A stretch of DNA of 53,636 nucleotides from an uncultured bacterium (GCA_949298985.1 CASFYV010000027.1:1-53636); one strand, 5' to 3'. Shown: positions 25,048-33,333, numbered from the stretch's first letter. Numbers and translations are program-made. The notes: generated from the sequence alone by a model not told the origin.

Positions 25048-26130
25048 ATGAAGATAAAAAGATTGGGGCTTATAGATTACAGAAATTGTAATAATATAGA
25101 TTTTTCATTTAATAAAAATAAGATTTTGATTATTGGTAAAAATGCACAAGGAAAAACTAATATTTTAGAGAGTGTATTTTTTCTTTCTGATTTAAAAAGC
25201 TCAAGGACTTCTGTAAATACTGATTTAATAAAATTTAATGCTAATAAATTTGAGATTAATGCTGTTGTAGAAAAAAATGAAACAGAAATTGAATTAGATA
25301 TTTCATATGATGTTAATAAAAAAAGAGAATTAAAGGTCAATAAAGTTAAAACTACTCCTAAGAATTTTAAATCGATTTTAAAAACAGTTTTGTTTTCAAC
25401 TAAAGATTTATCACTTTTACGAGGTTCTCCTCAAGACAGACGCGATTGGCTTGATAGAGCTATTTCTCAAATTTATCCGGCTTATGATGAAAGACTTTCT
25501 AAGTATGATAAAGTAAGAATTCAGAAGAATAATTTATTAAAAAATGAAGTTATTGATGAAACATTATTTGATATATATAATGATCAACTTATAATATTGG
25601 GTGCAAATATTATATATTTAAGAAAAAAATTTTTGAAAGAATTACTAAAGATTGCAGCAGATAAGCATAGAATTATAAGTGAATCAGAATGTTTGTCTTT
25701 AGAATATACTTGTCCATATGATTCTGTAGAAAAAATAAGTCAATATTTAAAAGAGGAATTAGAAAAACGACGTGCCGAAGAGGTTGCAAGAAGGCAATCT
25801 TGTGTAGGGCCTCATAGAGATGATATTGAATTGAAAATAAATAGCCTAGATGCTGTAAAATTCGCTTCACAAGGACAACAAAGGACAATTGTATTGTCTT
25901 TGAAATTATCAGAATTAGAAATTATAAAAGAAAAAACTGGGAGTTCGCCTGTTTTATTATTGGACGATGTGTTAGCAGAATTGGATGATGTTAGACAAAA
26001 TTATCTTTTAAAATCTATTGAAAATAATATTCAGACTATTATTACATCTGTTGATACTCTTTTATTTGATGAAGAATTTTTGAAAGATGTTCAAATTTAT
26101 AAAGTAGAAAATGGAATGATAAAAATTTAA
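25048..26130 (+). CDS. recF: DNA replication and repair protein RecF
   Basis: SMC-like ATPase that loads RecA at single-strand gaps with RecOR. The 360 residues hold Walker A 'GKNAQGKTN' (30-38), the RecF-specific 'LLRGSPQDRRDWLDRAIS', the ABC signature 'ASQGQQRTIVLSLKLSELE' and Walker B 'PVLLLDDVLAELDD'. Length is typical. It is not in the usual dnaA-dnaN-recF-gyrB cluster. It ends with a 4-base overlap on the convergent MEMO1-AMMECR1 gene. The start-proximal promoter implies a leaderless message. Confidence 0.96.
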   Translation: MKIKRLGLIDYRNCNNIDFSFNKNKILIIGKNAQGKTNILESVFFLSDLKSSRTSVNTDLIKFNANKFEINAVVEKNETEIELDISYDVNKKRELKVNKVKTTPKNFKSILKTVLFSTKDLSLLRGSPQDRRDWLDRAISQIYPAYDERLSKYDKVRIQKNNLLKNEVIDETLFDIYNDQLIILGANIIYLRKKFLKELLKIAADKHRIISESECLSLEYTCPYDSVEKISQYLKEELEKRRAEEVARRQSCVGPHRDDIELKINSLDAVKFASQGQQRTIVLSLKLSELEIIKEKTGSSPVLLLDDVLAELDDVRQNYLLKSIENNIQTIITSVDTLLFDEEFLKDVQIYKVENGMIKI

Positions 26131-27509
26131 TAAATATTTTTATTTTCGATACTTATTGCATCAAATTTAAAAGCTTCGATCGTTTTGGAAAAGTACTGAG
26201 GAGGAAGCCCTGCTTTTTCTTTTAAAGAATTTAGGAAGATTTCTTTATCAGGAAGTTGTTCCCATACAACCGGTAAATATACTGCTCTCTTGTTTTTTTC
26301 AGTAATTATGATTCCATGTGGATATATTTTTGATAACAAGTCTTTTTCATCTTTAAAATATATTTTTTCAATGGATGAAAGTAATGAAATTGAAATTTCT
26401 ATATTTTCAAATTCTTCTTTAGTTAAAGGAGAAAATCTTGAATCTTGAAATGCTGCATTTCTTGCATTATCGATTAAATCAATTATTAAAGGTTTTGTTG
26501 GATATATAGACCCAATACAACCTCTTAATTCGTTATTTATTTTTAATGTTACAAAGGATGCACCATATTGTGTGAAAATACTGGGTATATTTCTTGGTAT
26601 GAATTCTTTTTCATAGAGTACTGAGTCAATAGATTCTTTTACAATGTTTATCGCGTAATCAGAAAGATACGTTTTAATATATTCATTTTTGGATATAGGA
26701 GATATGAACCAAGATCCATAACCAACAACTTTTTCTTTATCATTACTAATGTCACCAGAATTGTACATTTCAGCTCTAATTAAAGATAAATTCTTGTTAT
26801 TTGCAAAGTTAACTAATCCTTTAATTCCAACAATACCACAGGCTTGGTAATTTTCTAAAAATTCAAGTTTACCGGTTTCAATTATGGTTGCGGTATATGT
26901 ATCAATTTGTCTACATTGTGTTTGATTGTAATAATGGCTTAAATCAGATGATATTATGAATGAAGAGTTTTCCCAATATTTAGATATTATATTACTAATT
27001 ATTTTGTAATCACAATTTCCAGTTAGAATAGGTATTATTTTTATTTTTTTACCAATATTTTTTATGTTTTTTACGAAATCACTTGCACTTTGTAAATGTG
27101 GGTAAAAGAAATTTTGTATAAGAGGAAGCTGTACTTCTATAGAATGTTCATTTTCAAAAATTTCATTAGCAATTATGCTAGGAAAATTTCTGGAAATTTC
27201 TTCTATTAATTTATTATTTACTTCTAAATTCCCTAATGGAGTCTCAAAATAGCTATATTCAGGCATTGCTATATTATTGAAATGTTCTTGGTGAGATGGG
27301 GCTATTATAAAGATGTTTTCACTAGGCTCTAAATACTGAAAGCCCGCGACTGCGGCGTGTCCTGAATAAATATATCCGGCATGAGGTACAATTATTGCTT
27401 TAGATTTACAGAAAATTTGCTTATTTTCTTTGTAAGAATCTATTAGATTATTTAATTCTTCATTTTTTTCTGGATAAAAGCTACCTGCAAATTTTGTTTT
27501 TTTATTCAT
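26127..27509 (-). CDS. MEMO1-AMMECR1 fusion protein (AmmeMemoRadiSam system A+B)
   Basis: About 460 residues from ATG 27509. The first 270 form a MEMO1/AmmB domain: 'KFAGSFYPE', 'VPHAGYIYSGHAAVAG', 'APSHQEHF', 'EHSIEVQLPLIQ', 'SSDLSHYY' and 'GSWFIS'. The last 180 form an AMMECR1/AmmA domain: 'FVTLKINNELRGCIGSIYP', 'NARNAAFQDSRFSPL', 'PHGIIITE' and 'YLPVVWEQLPDKEIFLNSLK'. In many prokaryotes these two and a radical SAM enzyme (AmmC) form the AmmeMemoRadiSam set, of unknown reaction. Here A and B are one chain and no radical SAM gene is in the window. An in-frame upstream ATG exists at 27545, but TATAAT ends seven bases before 27509 with a TTGCTA -35, so 27509 is the likely start. Confidence 0.9.
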   Translation of the reverse strand: MNKKTKFAGSFYPEKNEELNNLIDSYKENKQIFCKSKAIIVPHAGYIYSGHAAVAGFQYLEPSENIFIIAPSHQEHFNNIAMPEYSYFETPLGNLEVNNKLIEEISRNFPSIIANEIFENEHSIEVQLPLIQNFFYPHLQSASDFVKNIKNIGKKIKIIPILTGNCDYKIISNIISKYWENSSFIISSDLSHYYNQTQCRQIDTYTATIIETGKLEFLENYQACGIVGIKGLVNFANNKNLSLIRAEMYNSGDISNDKEKVVGYGSWFISPISKNEYIKTYLSDYAINIVKESIDSVLYEKEFIPRNIPSIFTQYGASFVTLKINNELRGCIGSIYPTKPLIIDLIDNARNAAFQDSRFSPLTKEEFENIEISISLLSSIEKIYFKDEKDLLSKIYPHGIIITEKNKRAVYLPVVWEQLPDKEIFLNSLKEKAGLPPQYFSKTIEAFKFDAISIENKNIY

Positions 27510-27516
27510 AGAAATT

Positions 27517-27545
27517 ATTATAGAATATTTTTTTTGATATAGCAA
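27517..27545 (-). promoter_or_regulatory. Promoter of the MEMO1-AMMECR1 gene, leaderless layout
   Basis: On the minus strand TTGCTA (27545-27540), 17 bases, then TATAAT (27522-27517), then seven bases and ATG at 27509. No Shine-Dalgarno. The -35 sits beside that of the divergent gene (27534-27539), so the two promoters share a few bases. Confidence 0.6.
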
Positions 27546-27561
27546 AAAATATTTTTATAAG
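27534..27561 (+). promoter_or_regulatory. Promoter of the FKG protein gene
   Basis: TTGATA (27534-27539), 16 bases, TATAAG (27556-27561). The predicted start is about six bases before the ATG at 27575; an alternative TATAAT at 27565-27570 lies too close to the ATG to be used for a full start codon. Confidence 0.4.
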
Positions 27562-27574
27562 TTTTATAATTTAT

Positions 27575-28144
27575 ATGAAAGTTTTAGAAAATAATAGTCA
27601 TTTAAATTTTAAAGGTTTTAAAAATGTAATATCAAATGATCTTAAAAATGATAAAGCTCGTTTTTCATTTTTTGCTGCCGAATTAACTAATGATGGTACT
27701 AAAGACCTTGATGAATATAAAAAAATGTTGAAAATGATGGGTGAAGAAGAGACGGATGTATTATCTGTAATATATTCAAAGGTTGATAGTAAAGATGTTT
27801 TGATGCTAAATGGGAAAAAATTATTTTGGGGTAATGAATTAAAGTTGTTAAGTAAACATTTTCCTGAAAATTTATATAAAAAAGAAGAAAATATTGCAAT
27901 GAAAGCATATACAATTATAGCAAGTATAACAAACAGAATGATGAGAAATGGTTTAGGAACTCAAGATGCTGAGTTTAAAAAAGTTTTTACCCATTTTTAT
28001 AAAGTATTGCAGTCAATTGTACCGAATAAATCAGTTGCAATTGATATACTAGATAATGCTATTACAAAAAATAACTCTGTTGAAATTTTAGGAGAGCTAT
28101 TTAATAGAATTATCAGAAAAAGTATGGAACAATTCTTTAAGTAG
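27575..28144 (+). CDS. Hypothetical protein with N-terminal 'NFKG' motif
   Basis: 189 residues, unnamed. It begins 'MKVLENNSHLNFKGFKN' (F12-K13-G14), matching the NS..[SA]FK[GA] start of the pair at 3.3-5.4 kb. The rest is soluble and mostly helical, with 'LLSKHFPENLYKKEENIAMK' and 'SIVPNKSVAIDILDNAI' as the most structured parts and no membrane helix. Transcribed divergently from MEMO1-AMMECR1 and convergent with the TPR gene (8-base overlap). Confidence 0.6.
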   Translation: MKVLENNSHLNFKGFKNVISNDLKNDKARFSFFAAELTNDGTKDLDEYKKMLKMMGEEETDVLSVIYSKVDSKDVLMLNGKKLFWGNELKLLSKHFPENLYKKEENIAMKAYTIIASITNRMMRNGLGTQDAEFKKVFTHFYKVLQSIVPNKSVAIDILDNAITKNNSVEILGELFNRIIRKSMEQFFK

Positions 28145-28703
28145 GATTTTGTTTAGAAGTTGTTTCTTTTAAATATTGTTTTATTGTTGGAGTTATTAGT
28201 AAATCAGGTTCTTCCATACAAAATTCGTCTAAAGTATTGATGCCTTTTCTTATTTCATTGTTTTGAATGTATAGAAGTCCTAGCATTATTTTATCGTAAG
28301 GAGAGGTTGATTTTTTATATTCATTAATTTTAGTCTTTATGATATTTAAATTTTTATAGCAATTTGCAAGATTAAGATAATATTTAAAATTTAAACCGTA
28401 GAGCTTCAAAGCATCTTCAAAACAAGTTCTTGCCATTTCAGGATAACCTATATAAATATAGGTCTCTCCTAAATTATTTTTAAATATAGCTGTGGCTTGA
28501 GTATTAGGACTTAATGATATTGCGATTTTAAATTCTTGAATCGCAGCATAATAAATTCTATCTTTTAAATAATTTAATCCTACATTATTATGGTAAAAGG
28601 CATTTTTTTCAGCCTGAATTGTATATTTGTCCGGTTTACGATATCCAACACAAAATATTAATACAAATGACAATATTATTATAATAATTTTATTAGTTTT
28701 CAT
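28137..28703 (-). CDS. TPR protein with N-terminal membrane anchor
   Basis: 188 residues. A hydrophobic N-terminus ('IIIIILSFVLIFCVGY') serves as signal anchor; the Cys in 'LIFC' is not a full lipobox. Tetratricopeptide-like repeats follow, for example 'NVGLNYLKDRIYYAAIQEFK', 'NNLGETYIYIGYPEMARTCF' and 'LNLANCYKNLN'. It overlaps the upstream MBL gene by one base (TAATG), so the two are co-translated, and the three minus-strand genes from 30.6 to 28.1 kb form one operon. Probable envelope scaffold or adaptor. Confidence 0.7.
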   Translation of the reverse strand: MKTNKIIIIILSFVLIFCVGYRKPDKYTIQAEKNAFYHNNVGLNYLKDRIYYAAIQEFKIAISLSPNTQATAIFKNNLGETYIYIGYPEMARTCFEDALKLYGLNFKYYLNLANCYKNLNIIKTKINEYKKSTSPYDKIMLGLLYIQNNEIRKGINTLDEFCMEEPDLLITPTIKQYLKETTSKQNPT

Positions 28704-29629
28704 TATATTAAATTAAGTTCTAATCCTTCATATGCAAATATAGCATTGTCAGACGCGTATTCTTCAGCTAATAAATCTAGTTTTTCATCATTGTAACTTG
28801 GATCAAAATGGAAAAATACCAATTTTTTAGCACCTACTTGTTGTTGGCATTCAAGAGCCATTTCAAAAGTAGAATGACCATATCCTTGTTTTGGTACATA
28901 TATGCTTAAATAATCTTCTGTAGAATATTGTGCATCATGAATTAGTAAGTCGCAATTTTTTGCAAATTTAACAAGTTTTTTGTCGCCTCCTGGATAACTT
29001 TCTTTATCTGTAGCGTAAACAAGAATTTTTCCTTTATAAGCTATTCTATATATAAATACGCCATTTTGAGGATGAGCATAAGATTTATAGCAAGTTATAA
29101 CGACATCATCTTCAGTATAATCTCCATCTTTTAAATCGTTAACTCTTATAACTTTCGGCATTTCACCAGATTTAAATATTATATAGTTAGTTTCATTTAA
29201 ATCCATTATTTTTAAATCTGCTGCAATATCTCCTAAATCAAGTGGAAATGATTTTGTAAAGAGTAATTTAGCCAATTCTTGTTCTAAAGTTTCATTGTAA
29301 CTAACTCCACCAAGAAGAGCCATTCTGGTTGATGCTAAATGTGATGGTCTAAAAAATGGAAAACCTTGAATATGATCTAAATGGATATGGCTTAATAAAA
29401 TAGTACATCTTACAGGTGTTCTATCTGTTATTGTTGTACCGGATTCAATATATTTTTGCATAAGTTCATTACCTAAACTTATTAAACCGGTTCCTGCATC
29501 AAGTATTATTAGATGTCCTCCAACATGAATTTCGAGACAAGCCGTATTACCACCATATTTTAGAAAATCTTTATGAGCTACCGGATAACTACCTCTAACA
29601 CCTCTAAATTTTACTTTGAAATCTGACAT
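28703..29629 (-). CDS. MBL-fold metallo-hydrolase (phosphodiesterase-like)
   Basis: 308 residues with the metallo-beta-lactamase fold: 'KFRGVRGSYPVAHKDFLKYG' plus 'GNTACLEI' at the N-terminus, the zinc motif 'SHIHLDHIQG' (HxHxDH), then 'HDAQYS' and 'GHSTFEMALECQQ' and 'VFFHFDPSYND'. The 'GVRGS.P......YGGNT' opening is that of a subgroup annotated as RNase Z-like or cyclic-nucleotide phosphodiesterases. No signal peptide, so cytoplasmic. Substrate unknown. GGAGAA lies before the ATG; coupled to the downstream TPR gene. Confidence 0.85.
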   Translation of the reverse strand: MSDFKVKFRGVRGSYPVAHKDFLKYGGNTACLEIHVGGHLIILDAGTGLISLGNELMQKYIESGTTITDRTPVRCTILLSHIHLDHIQGFPFFRPSHLASTRMALLGGVSYNETLEQELAKLLFTKSFPLDLGDIAADLKIMDLNETNYIIFKSGEMPKVIRVNDLKDGDYTEDDVVITCYKSYAHPQNGVFIYRIAYKGKILVYATDKESYPGGDKKLVKFAKNCDLLIHDAQYSTEDYLSIYVPKQGYGHSTFEMALECQQQVGAKKLVFFHFDPSYNDEKLDLLAEEYASDNAIFAYEGLELNLI

Positions 29630-29631
29630 TG

Positions 29632-30627
29632 TTATTCTCCATTGTTTACTTTTAATTCAAAACTTCCATTTCTATCTTTTTCTTCACCATATAATTTTTC
29701 AGTTCCCATTAATCTTAGTTTGGAACGCATTTGAATGTTTTTTAAATTTGTTTCTTTTAGGTATACATCAACTAAGGTTCGTTTCTTGTTGGAATGAATA
29801 TTTATTACTCGATAAGCGTTAGGGTATGTTACAAGAGATGGGCACGATATGTAAAGCAGATTATTGTCCTGTATTATTTTAGTTGCATGATAGTGTCCTT
29901 GTAATATTATTATAGGATTCTTATAGTATTTTAACAATCTTTTAATTTCATATTCATTCTGCATTCTGTGGTTAGGACTTGAAAATGGTTCAAATATAGG
30001 AACGTGTGTACAAATGATTATGTTATCTTTTTGATGTGTTTCTAATTCATCTTTAAGCCATAAAAATTCTTCATTTGAAATCTCGCCATTTGTAGTTATC
30101 TTATAATCTATTATTGAGTCTAAACATATAACCCTAAATCCTTTTTTAGGTGTGAATGCATAATATATATTTTTTTGATTCATATTATCATTGTCTGATG
30201 ATAGAATATTCATAAATTTGCTTTTTGTTAATGGCCCATCAATACTAATATCGTGGTTTCCAGGTATTGCATACCAAGGGTATGTTAAATTTTTTATTTG
30301 TTGAGTAAATAATTCTAATTCATTAATATTTGGTGTATTAATTAAATCTCCTGTAAATATTACAAAATCATAAGGCCCTGAAGTATTAATTTGAAAGACT
30401 ACATCTTTTAATAACTCTCCAGATTTTTTTAGAAATTTATATGATGTATTTTCTTCAAAAGATGAAAAATGTGCATCACTGATTTGTGCTATGCGTAAAT
30501 TATTGTTGGCAGCTGTACAAACTTGTGAACCAATAGCACATGCAATGATTATTGTCAAAATAAAGTTGACAATTTTTGATAAAAAACTTTCACTCTTCTT
30601 GTCTTTTTTCTTATAACTTTTTATCAT
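29632..30627 (-). CDS. Calcineurin-like metallophosphoesterase, membrane-anchored
   Basis: 331 residues. A basic start then membrane helix ('IVNFILTIIIACAIGSQVCTA') directs export or anchoring. The catalytic domain shows all metal motifs: 'QISDAHF', 'VIFTGDLIN', 'IPGNHD', 'ICTHVP' and 'LQGHYHATK'. It would act outside the inner membrane on a phosphate ester or nucleotide, perhaps UDP-sugar-like as in related 3',5'-cyclic AMP phosphodiesterase CpdA-type proteins. First gene of a three-gene minus-strand unit, two bases upstream of the MBL hydrolase. Divergent from the ATP-grasp gene. Confidence 0.85.
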   Translation of the reverse strand: MIKSYKKKDKKSESFLSKIVNFILTIIIACAIGSQVCTAANNNLRIAQISDAHFSSFEENTSYKFLKKSGELLKDVVFQINTSGPYDFVIFTGDLINTPNINELELFTQQIKNLTYPWYAIPGNHDISIDGPLTKSKFMNILSSDNDNMNQKNIYYAFTPKKGFRVICLDSIIDYKITTNGEISNEEFLWLKDELETHQKDNIIICTHVPIFEPFSSPNHRMQNEYEIKRLLKYYKNPIIILQGHYHATKIIQDNNLLYISCPSLVTYPNAYRVINIHSNKKRTLVDVYLKETNLKNIQMRSKLRLMGTEKLYGEEKDRNGSFELKVNNGE

Positions 30628-30670
30628 ATGCTTTCATCTATATTAAACCAGTTTTACCTTTTTAGTCAAC

Positions 30671-30698
30671 TTGTACGCTCTTATTTTAGTGATATATT
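30671..30698 (+). promoter_or_regulatory. Promoter of the glutathione-synthetase-like gene
   Basis: TTGTAC (30671-30676), 16 bases, extended -10 TGATATATT ending at 30698. Predicted start near 30705, giving a short leader with AAAAGGAG and a GTG start at 30721. This supports the GTG over the upstream in-frame ATG at 30628. Confidence 0.6.
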
Positions 30699-30720
30699 AG
30701 TTAGAAAAGGAGTTTTAATT

Positions 30721-31674
30721 GTGAAAAAAATACTTTTTGTTATTGATAAAGTCGAACTTAAATATTTTGAATTTAATAATTTGGTGACTAATTTTTGGTT
30801 GATTAAAGAGTTTTTAGATAGAGATTGTGAAGTATATATTACAATTAATTCTAATTTGTTTTTAAAATCTGACGTTGCCTGGGCGAAGTGTTATGAAACT
30901 TTTTTAGTTAATGATAATATATTTTATAAAAATATTAAATCTGATAAATTAATTGAAGAGTTTGATTTGGTGATGTTTAGAGCAGATCCTCCGGTTGATG
31001 TTGATTATATAAATGCGACTTATGTATTTGATTTTGTGCATGGGGTAAAGGTTGTAAACTCTCCATCTTCTATTAGAGATTTTAATGAGAAGTTACATAG
31101 TTTGTATTTTAAAGAATATATGAGTGAATCTATTGTAACTTCGTTATTAGAAGATATTGAAGAGTTTTTAAAAATACATAAAAAAATAGTTTTAAAACCT
31201 TTAAATAGATGTTTTGGAGCTGGAGTTATGTTTTTATATGAAGGTGATCCTAACACAAGGACGATTATAAATACATTAACTAATTCAGGAACTACTTTAG
31301 TAATGGTTCAAAAATATATTGAAGATGTAAAAAATGGTGATAAGAGAGTTTTAACTTTGGGTGATAAAGTTTTAAATTATGCGGTAAAAAAATTACCATC
31401 CAGTGATGATTTTAAATTTAATACTCATAGTGATAATTTTATTGTTGAGACAAGTTTATCTTCAGAAGAAATTTGTAATTTTACAAAAGTGGCTCAAAGA
31501 TTGAATTCTCTTGGTATTGTTATGGCAGGTCTTGATGTTATTGACGGTAAGATTATAGAAGTAAATGTGACAAGCCCTTGTTATTTTATTAAAGAAATTA
31601 ATAATTTGTATGGAGTTAACCTAGAGAAGGATATTTGTAATTTTTTATTGACAAAAGCATTGTTATCTGTATAA
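30721..31674 (+). CDS. Glutathione synthetase-like ATP-grasp ligase
   Basis: About 317 residues from GTG 30721 (AAGGAG eight bases upstream). N-terminal 'KKILFVIDKVE' and 'VMFRADPPVDVDYINATYVF' match the prokaryotic GshB substrate domain ('FRKDPPFDMEYI.ATY'). 'NSPSSIRDFNEKLHSLYF', 'VLKPLNRCFGAGVMFL', 'VMVQKYIEDVKNGDKRVLTL' and 'GLDVIDGKIIEVNVTSPCYF' are the ATP-grasp elements. GshB joins gamma-Glu-Cys to glycine; no gshA is near, so the real substrates may be other peptides. In GshB 'KPL.G.GG.G.' is the phosphate loop; here 'KPLNRCFGAGV' is altered. Confidence 0.75.
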   Translation: MKKILFVIDKVELKYFEFNNLVTNFWLIKEFLDRDCEVYITINSNLFLKSDVAWAKCYETFLVNDNIFYKNIKSDKLIEEFDLVMFRADPPVDVDYINATYVFDFVHGVKVVNSPSSIRDFNEKLHSLYFKEYMSESIVTSLLEDIEEFLKIHKKIVLKPLNRCFGAGVMFLYEGDPNTRTIINTLTNSGTTLVMVQKYIEDVKNGDKRVLTLGDKVLNYAVKKLPSSDDFKFNTHSDNFIVETSLSSEEICNFTKVAQRLNSLGIVMAGLDVIDGKIIEVNVTSPCYFIKEINNLYGVNLEKDICNFLLTKALLSV

Positions 31675-31675
31675 A
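31648..31675 (+). promoter_or_regulatory. Likely promoter of the TPR-fliW-csrA operon
   Basis: TTGACA (31648-31653), a perfect -35, 16 bases, then TATAAA (31670-31675), overlapping the end of the ATP-grasp gene. Further TATAAT-like boxes lie at 31683-31688 and near 31733, so the exact start is uncertain. Confidence 0.4.
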
Positions 31676-31767
31676 AATATAGTATAATTTCAATTATATA
31701 GTGTATATAATAATAAAAAGTGTCGTAGTATACTAATTATAATGTAATTTAAGTAAGAAGGATGAAT

Positions 31768-32520
31768 ATGAAAAAAGGTTTTTTATTGTTTACAGTTGCG
31801 TTATTAATCGGATTGAGTAGCGTAGTTCAAGCTAAGACATCAGCAAAAGGGTCTTTGGCAGATGCTATAAGAATGTATAAAGCTAAGAATTATTCACAGT
31901 GTTATGTTTTATTGGATAATATTGTAAAAAAAGATCCCTCAAATGCTTTGGCGCACTATTATTTGGCAATGACATATGCTCAAATTGGAAGATCTACTGA
32001 TGCAGTAAACAGTTATCAAAAAGTTATAGATTTAGTTCCTGATGGAAAATTAAATTTATATGCAAAAAAGGGGAAAATTTGTATAGAATCACCGGAGAAT
32101 TGCCATGAAACTGTCGAGATAAATGTCTTAGATGAATTTATACGTGGACGTTTTGGGTCTGGTTTTTCTGACGAAGCTAGAGGGGAATATGAAAAGCAAA
32201 AGATCGAGAATCTTATGCGTGAGATGAATAGAAATGGAGATATTGAACCAAATAAATTTGAGGGTTATAAAGATTTCTCTACACAAGTTCCAACTAATGA
32301 AGAAATTGTGAATGCAATTAAAATACTTCAAAAATCAGGTTTAATAAATTTGTTATCTAATAATGATTATAATTCTATGGATTTATCATTATTGCATAGT
32401 GTAGGAAGTAATAATTTTGATACTATACAAATGTTAATGGGTGGAAGAGATAATGGTTCCAATTTATCTCCTCAAGTTATACAGTCATTAATAACAGGTC
32501 AGTTGTCAACAGGGTTTTAA
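31768..32520 (+). CDS. Secreted TPR protein upstream of fliW-csrA
   Basis: About 250 residues. A signal peptide ('KKGFLLFTVALLIGLSSVVQ' then 'AK') is followed by two TPR units ('AIRMYKAKNYSQCYVLLDNI', 'ALAHYYLAMTYAQIGRSTDA') and a polar C-terminal region ending in Asn/Gln/Ser-rich sequence. Export to the periplasm is likely. ATG 31768 is preferred over 31762 because AAGAAGG lies six bases before it. The next gene, fliW, starts two bases after the stop, so an envelope TPR protein and the CsrA control pair are co-transcribed. Confidence 0.75.
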   Translation: MKKGFLLFTVALLIGLSSVVQAKTSAKGSLADAIRMYKAKNYSQCYVLLDNIVKKDPSNALAHYYLAMTYAQIGRSTDAVNSYQKVIDLVPDGKLNLYAKKGKICIESPENCHETVEINVLDEFIRGRFGSGFSDEARGEYEKQKIENLMREMNRNGDIEPNKFEGYKDFSTQVPTNEEIVNAIKILQKSGLINLLSNNDYNSMDLSLLHSVGSNNFDTIQMLMGGRDNGSNLSPQVIQSLITGQLSTGF

Positions 32521-32522
32521 AA

Positions 32523-32960
32523 ATGAAGTTAGAAACAATAAGGTTTGGAGAAATCGAAGTAGAAGAATCTAGAATTTTTAATTTTGTAATGCCGATTATA
32601 GGTTTTAATCATTTATCAAAATTTGTGATTCTTGAACCAAATAAAGATACTTTATTTAAGTGGTTACAGTCAGTAGAGGATAGTAGTTTGGCTTTCCCAA
32701 TTATTTCTGTTTCTGCTTTGGATTATGATTATACAATTGATATTCCTGATAATGCTGTAACAATATTAGATATTAAGAATGTAGAGAGTCTGCTTGTTAT
32801 GAATATAACATCGATTCCCCAAGATGATCCGAAATCTACAACAATTAATTTATTGGCACCTTTAATTTTTAATATTGATAACAATAAAGCGGGGCAAATT
32901 GTATTATCTGGTTCGGGATATGATATTAGTTACCCTATGTTTAAAGAGATAAATAAGTAA
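32523..32960 (+). CDS. fliW: CsrA antagonist FliW
   Basis: FliW binds CsrA and blocks its RNA binding; in flagellated bacteria free flagellin displaces it. The 145 residues show the family pattern: 'ETIRFGEIEVEESRIFNFVM' (start), 'PIIGFNHLSKFVIL', 'FKWLQSVEDSSLAFPIISV', and 'TTINLLAPLIFNIDNNKAGQ' then 'IVLSGSGYDI'. It is directly upstream of csrA, the usual arrangement. No flagellin or flagellar genes are in the window, so its releasing partner here is unknown. Confidence 0.93.
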   Translation: MKLETIRFGEIEVEESRIFNFVMPIIGFNHLSKFVILEPNKDTLFKWLQSVEDSSLAFPIISVSALDYDYTIDIPDNAVTILDIKNVESLLVMNITSIPQDDPKSTTINLLAPLIFNIDNNKAGQIVLSGSGYDISYPMFKEINK

Positions 32961-32994
32961 ATTGGATTAATTAAATTTTTTATTAAGGATAGAT

Positions 32995-33333
32995 ATGCTT
33001 GTAATTACTAGAAAAAATGGCCAAAAGATAATGATTAATGACAACATAGAAATAACTATTGTTGAATCAAAAAATGGTGTGTGTAAAGTTGCTATACAGG
33101 CGGATAAAGATGTTAAGATTTATAGAGAAGAAATTTATTTGCAGATTAAATTAGCTAATATGATTGGAAAAAATACTAATTTAACTTCAGTTGATTCTGT
33201 TTCAGCAATGATTAAACAAGGAACTGATTTAAATAAACAAATTGATAAATCTTCTTCAACAGAAGAGGAGATTATAGTTGATGAAAAACCGACTATGAAT
33301 AAATCTATAAGAGTAAATAAGAAGAATTCTTAA
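32995..33333 (+). CDS. csrA: Carbon storage regulator CsrA with extended C-terminus
   Basis: Dimeric RNA-binding protein that sits on GGA motifs in leaders, controlling translation. The first 60 residues are canonical: 'MLVITRKNGQKIMINDNIEI', 'TIVESKNGVCKVAIQADKDV', 'KIYREEIYLQIK'. CsrA is normally 60-75 residues; here 112, with a 45-residue Ser/Thr/Lys tail. R6 of the 'LVITRK' start and 'V.I.REEI' are conserved RNA contacts. The next gene starts immediately after the stop. The tail could modulate FliW or RNA binding. Confidence 0.93.
   Translation: MLVITRKNGQKIMINDNIEITIVESKNGVCKVAIQADKDVKIYREEIYLQIKLANMIGKNTNLTSVDSVSAMIKQGTDLNKQIDKSSSTEEEIIVDEKPTMNKSIRVNKKNS

Noticed and set aside
27565..27570. 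TATAAT four bases before the FKG gene ATG as another leaderless promoter
   Set aside because: Too close to the ATG; transcription would start inside the start codon. TTGATA/TATAAG upstream fits better.
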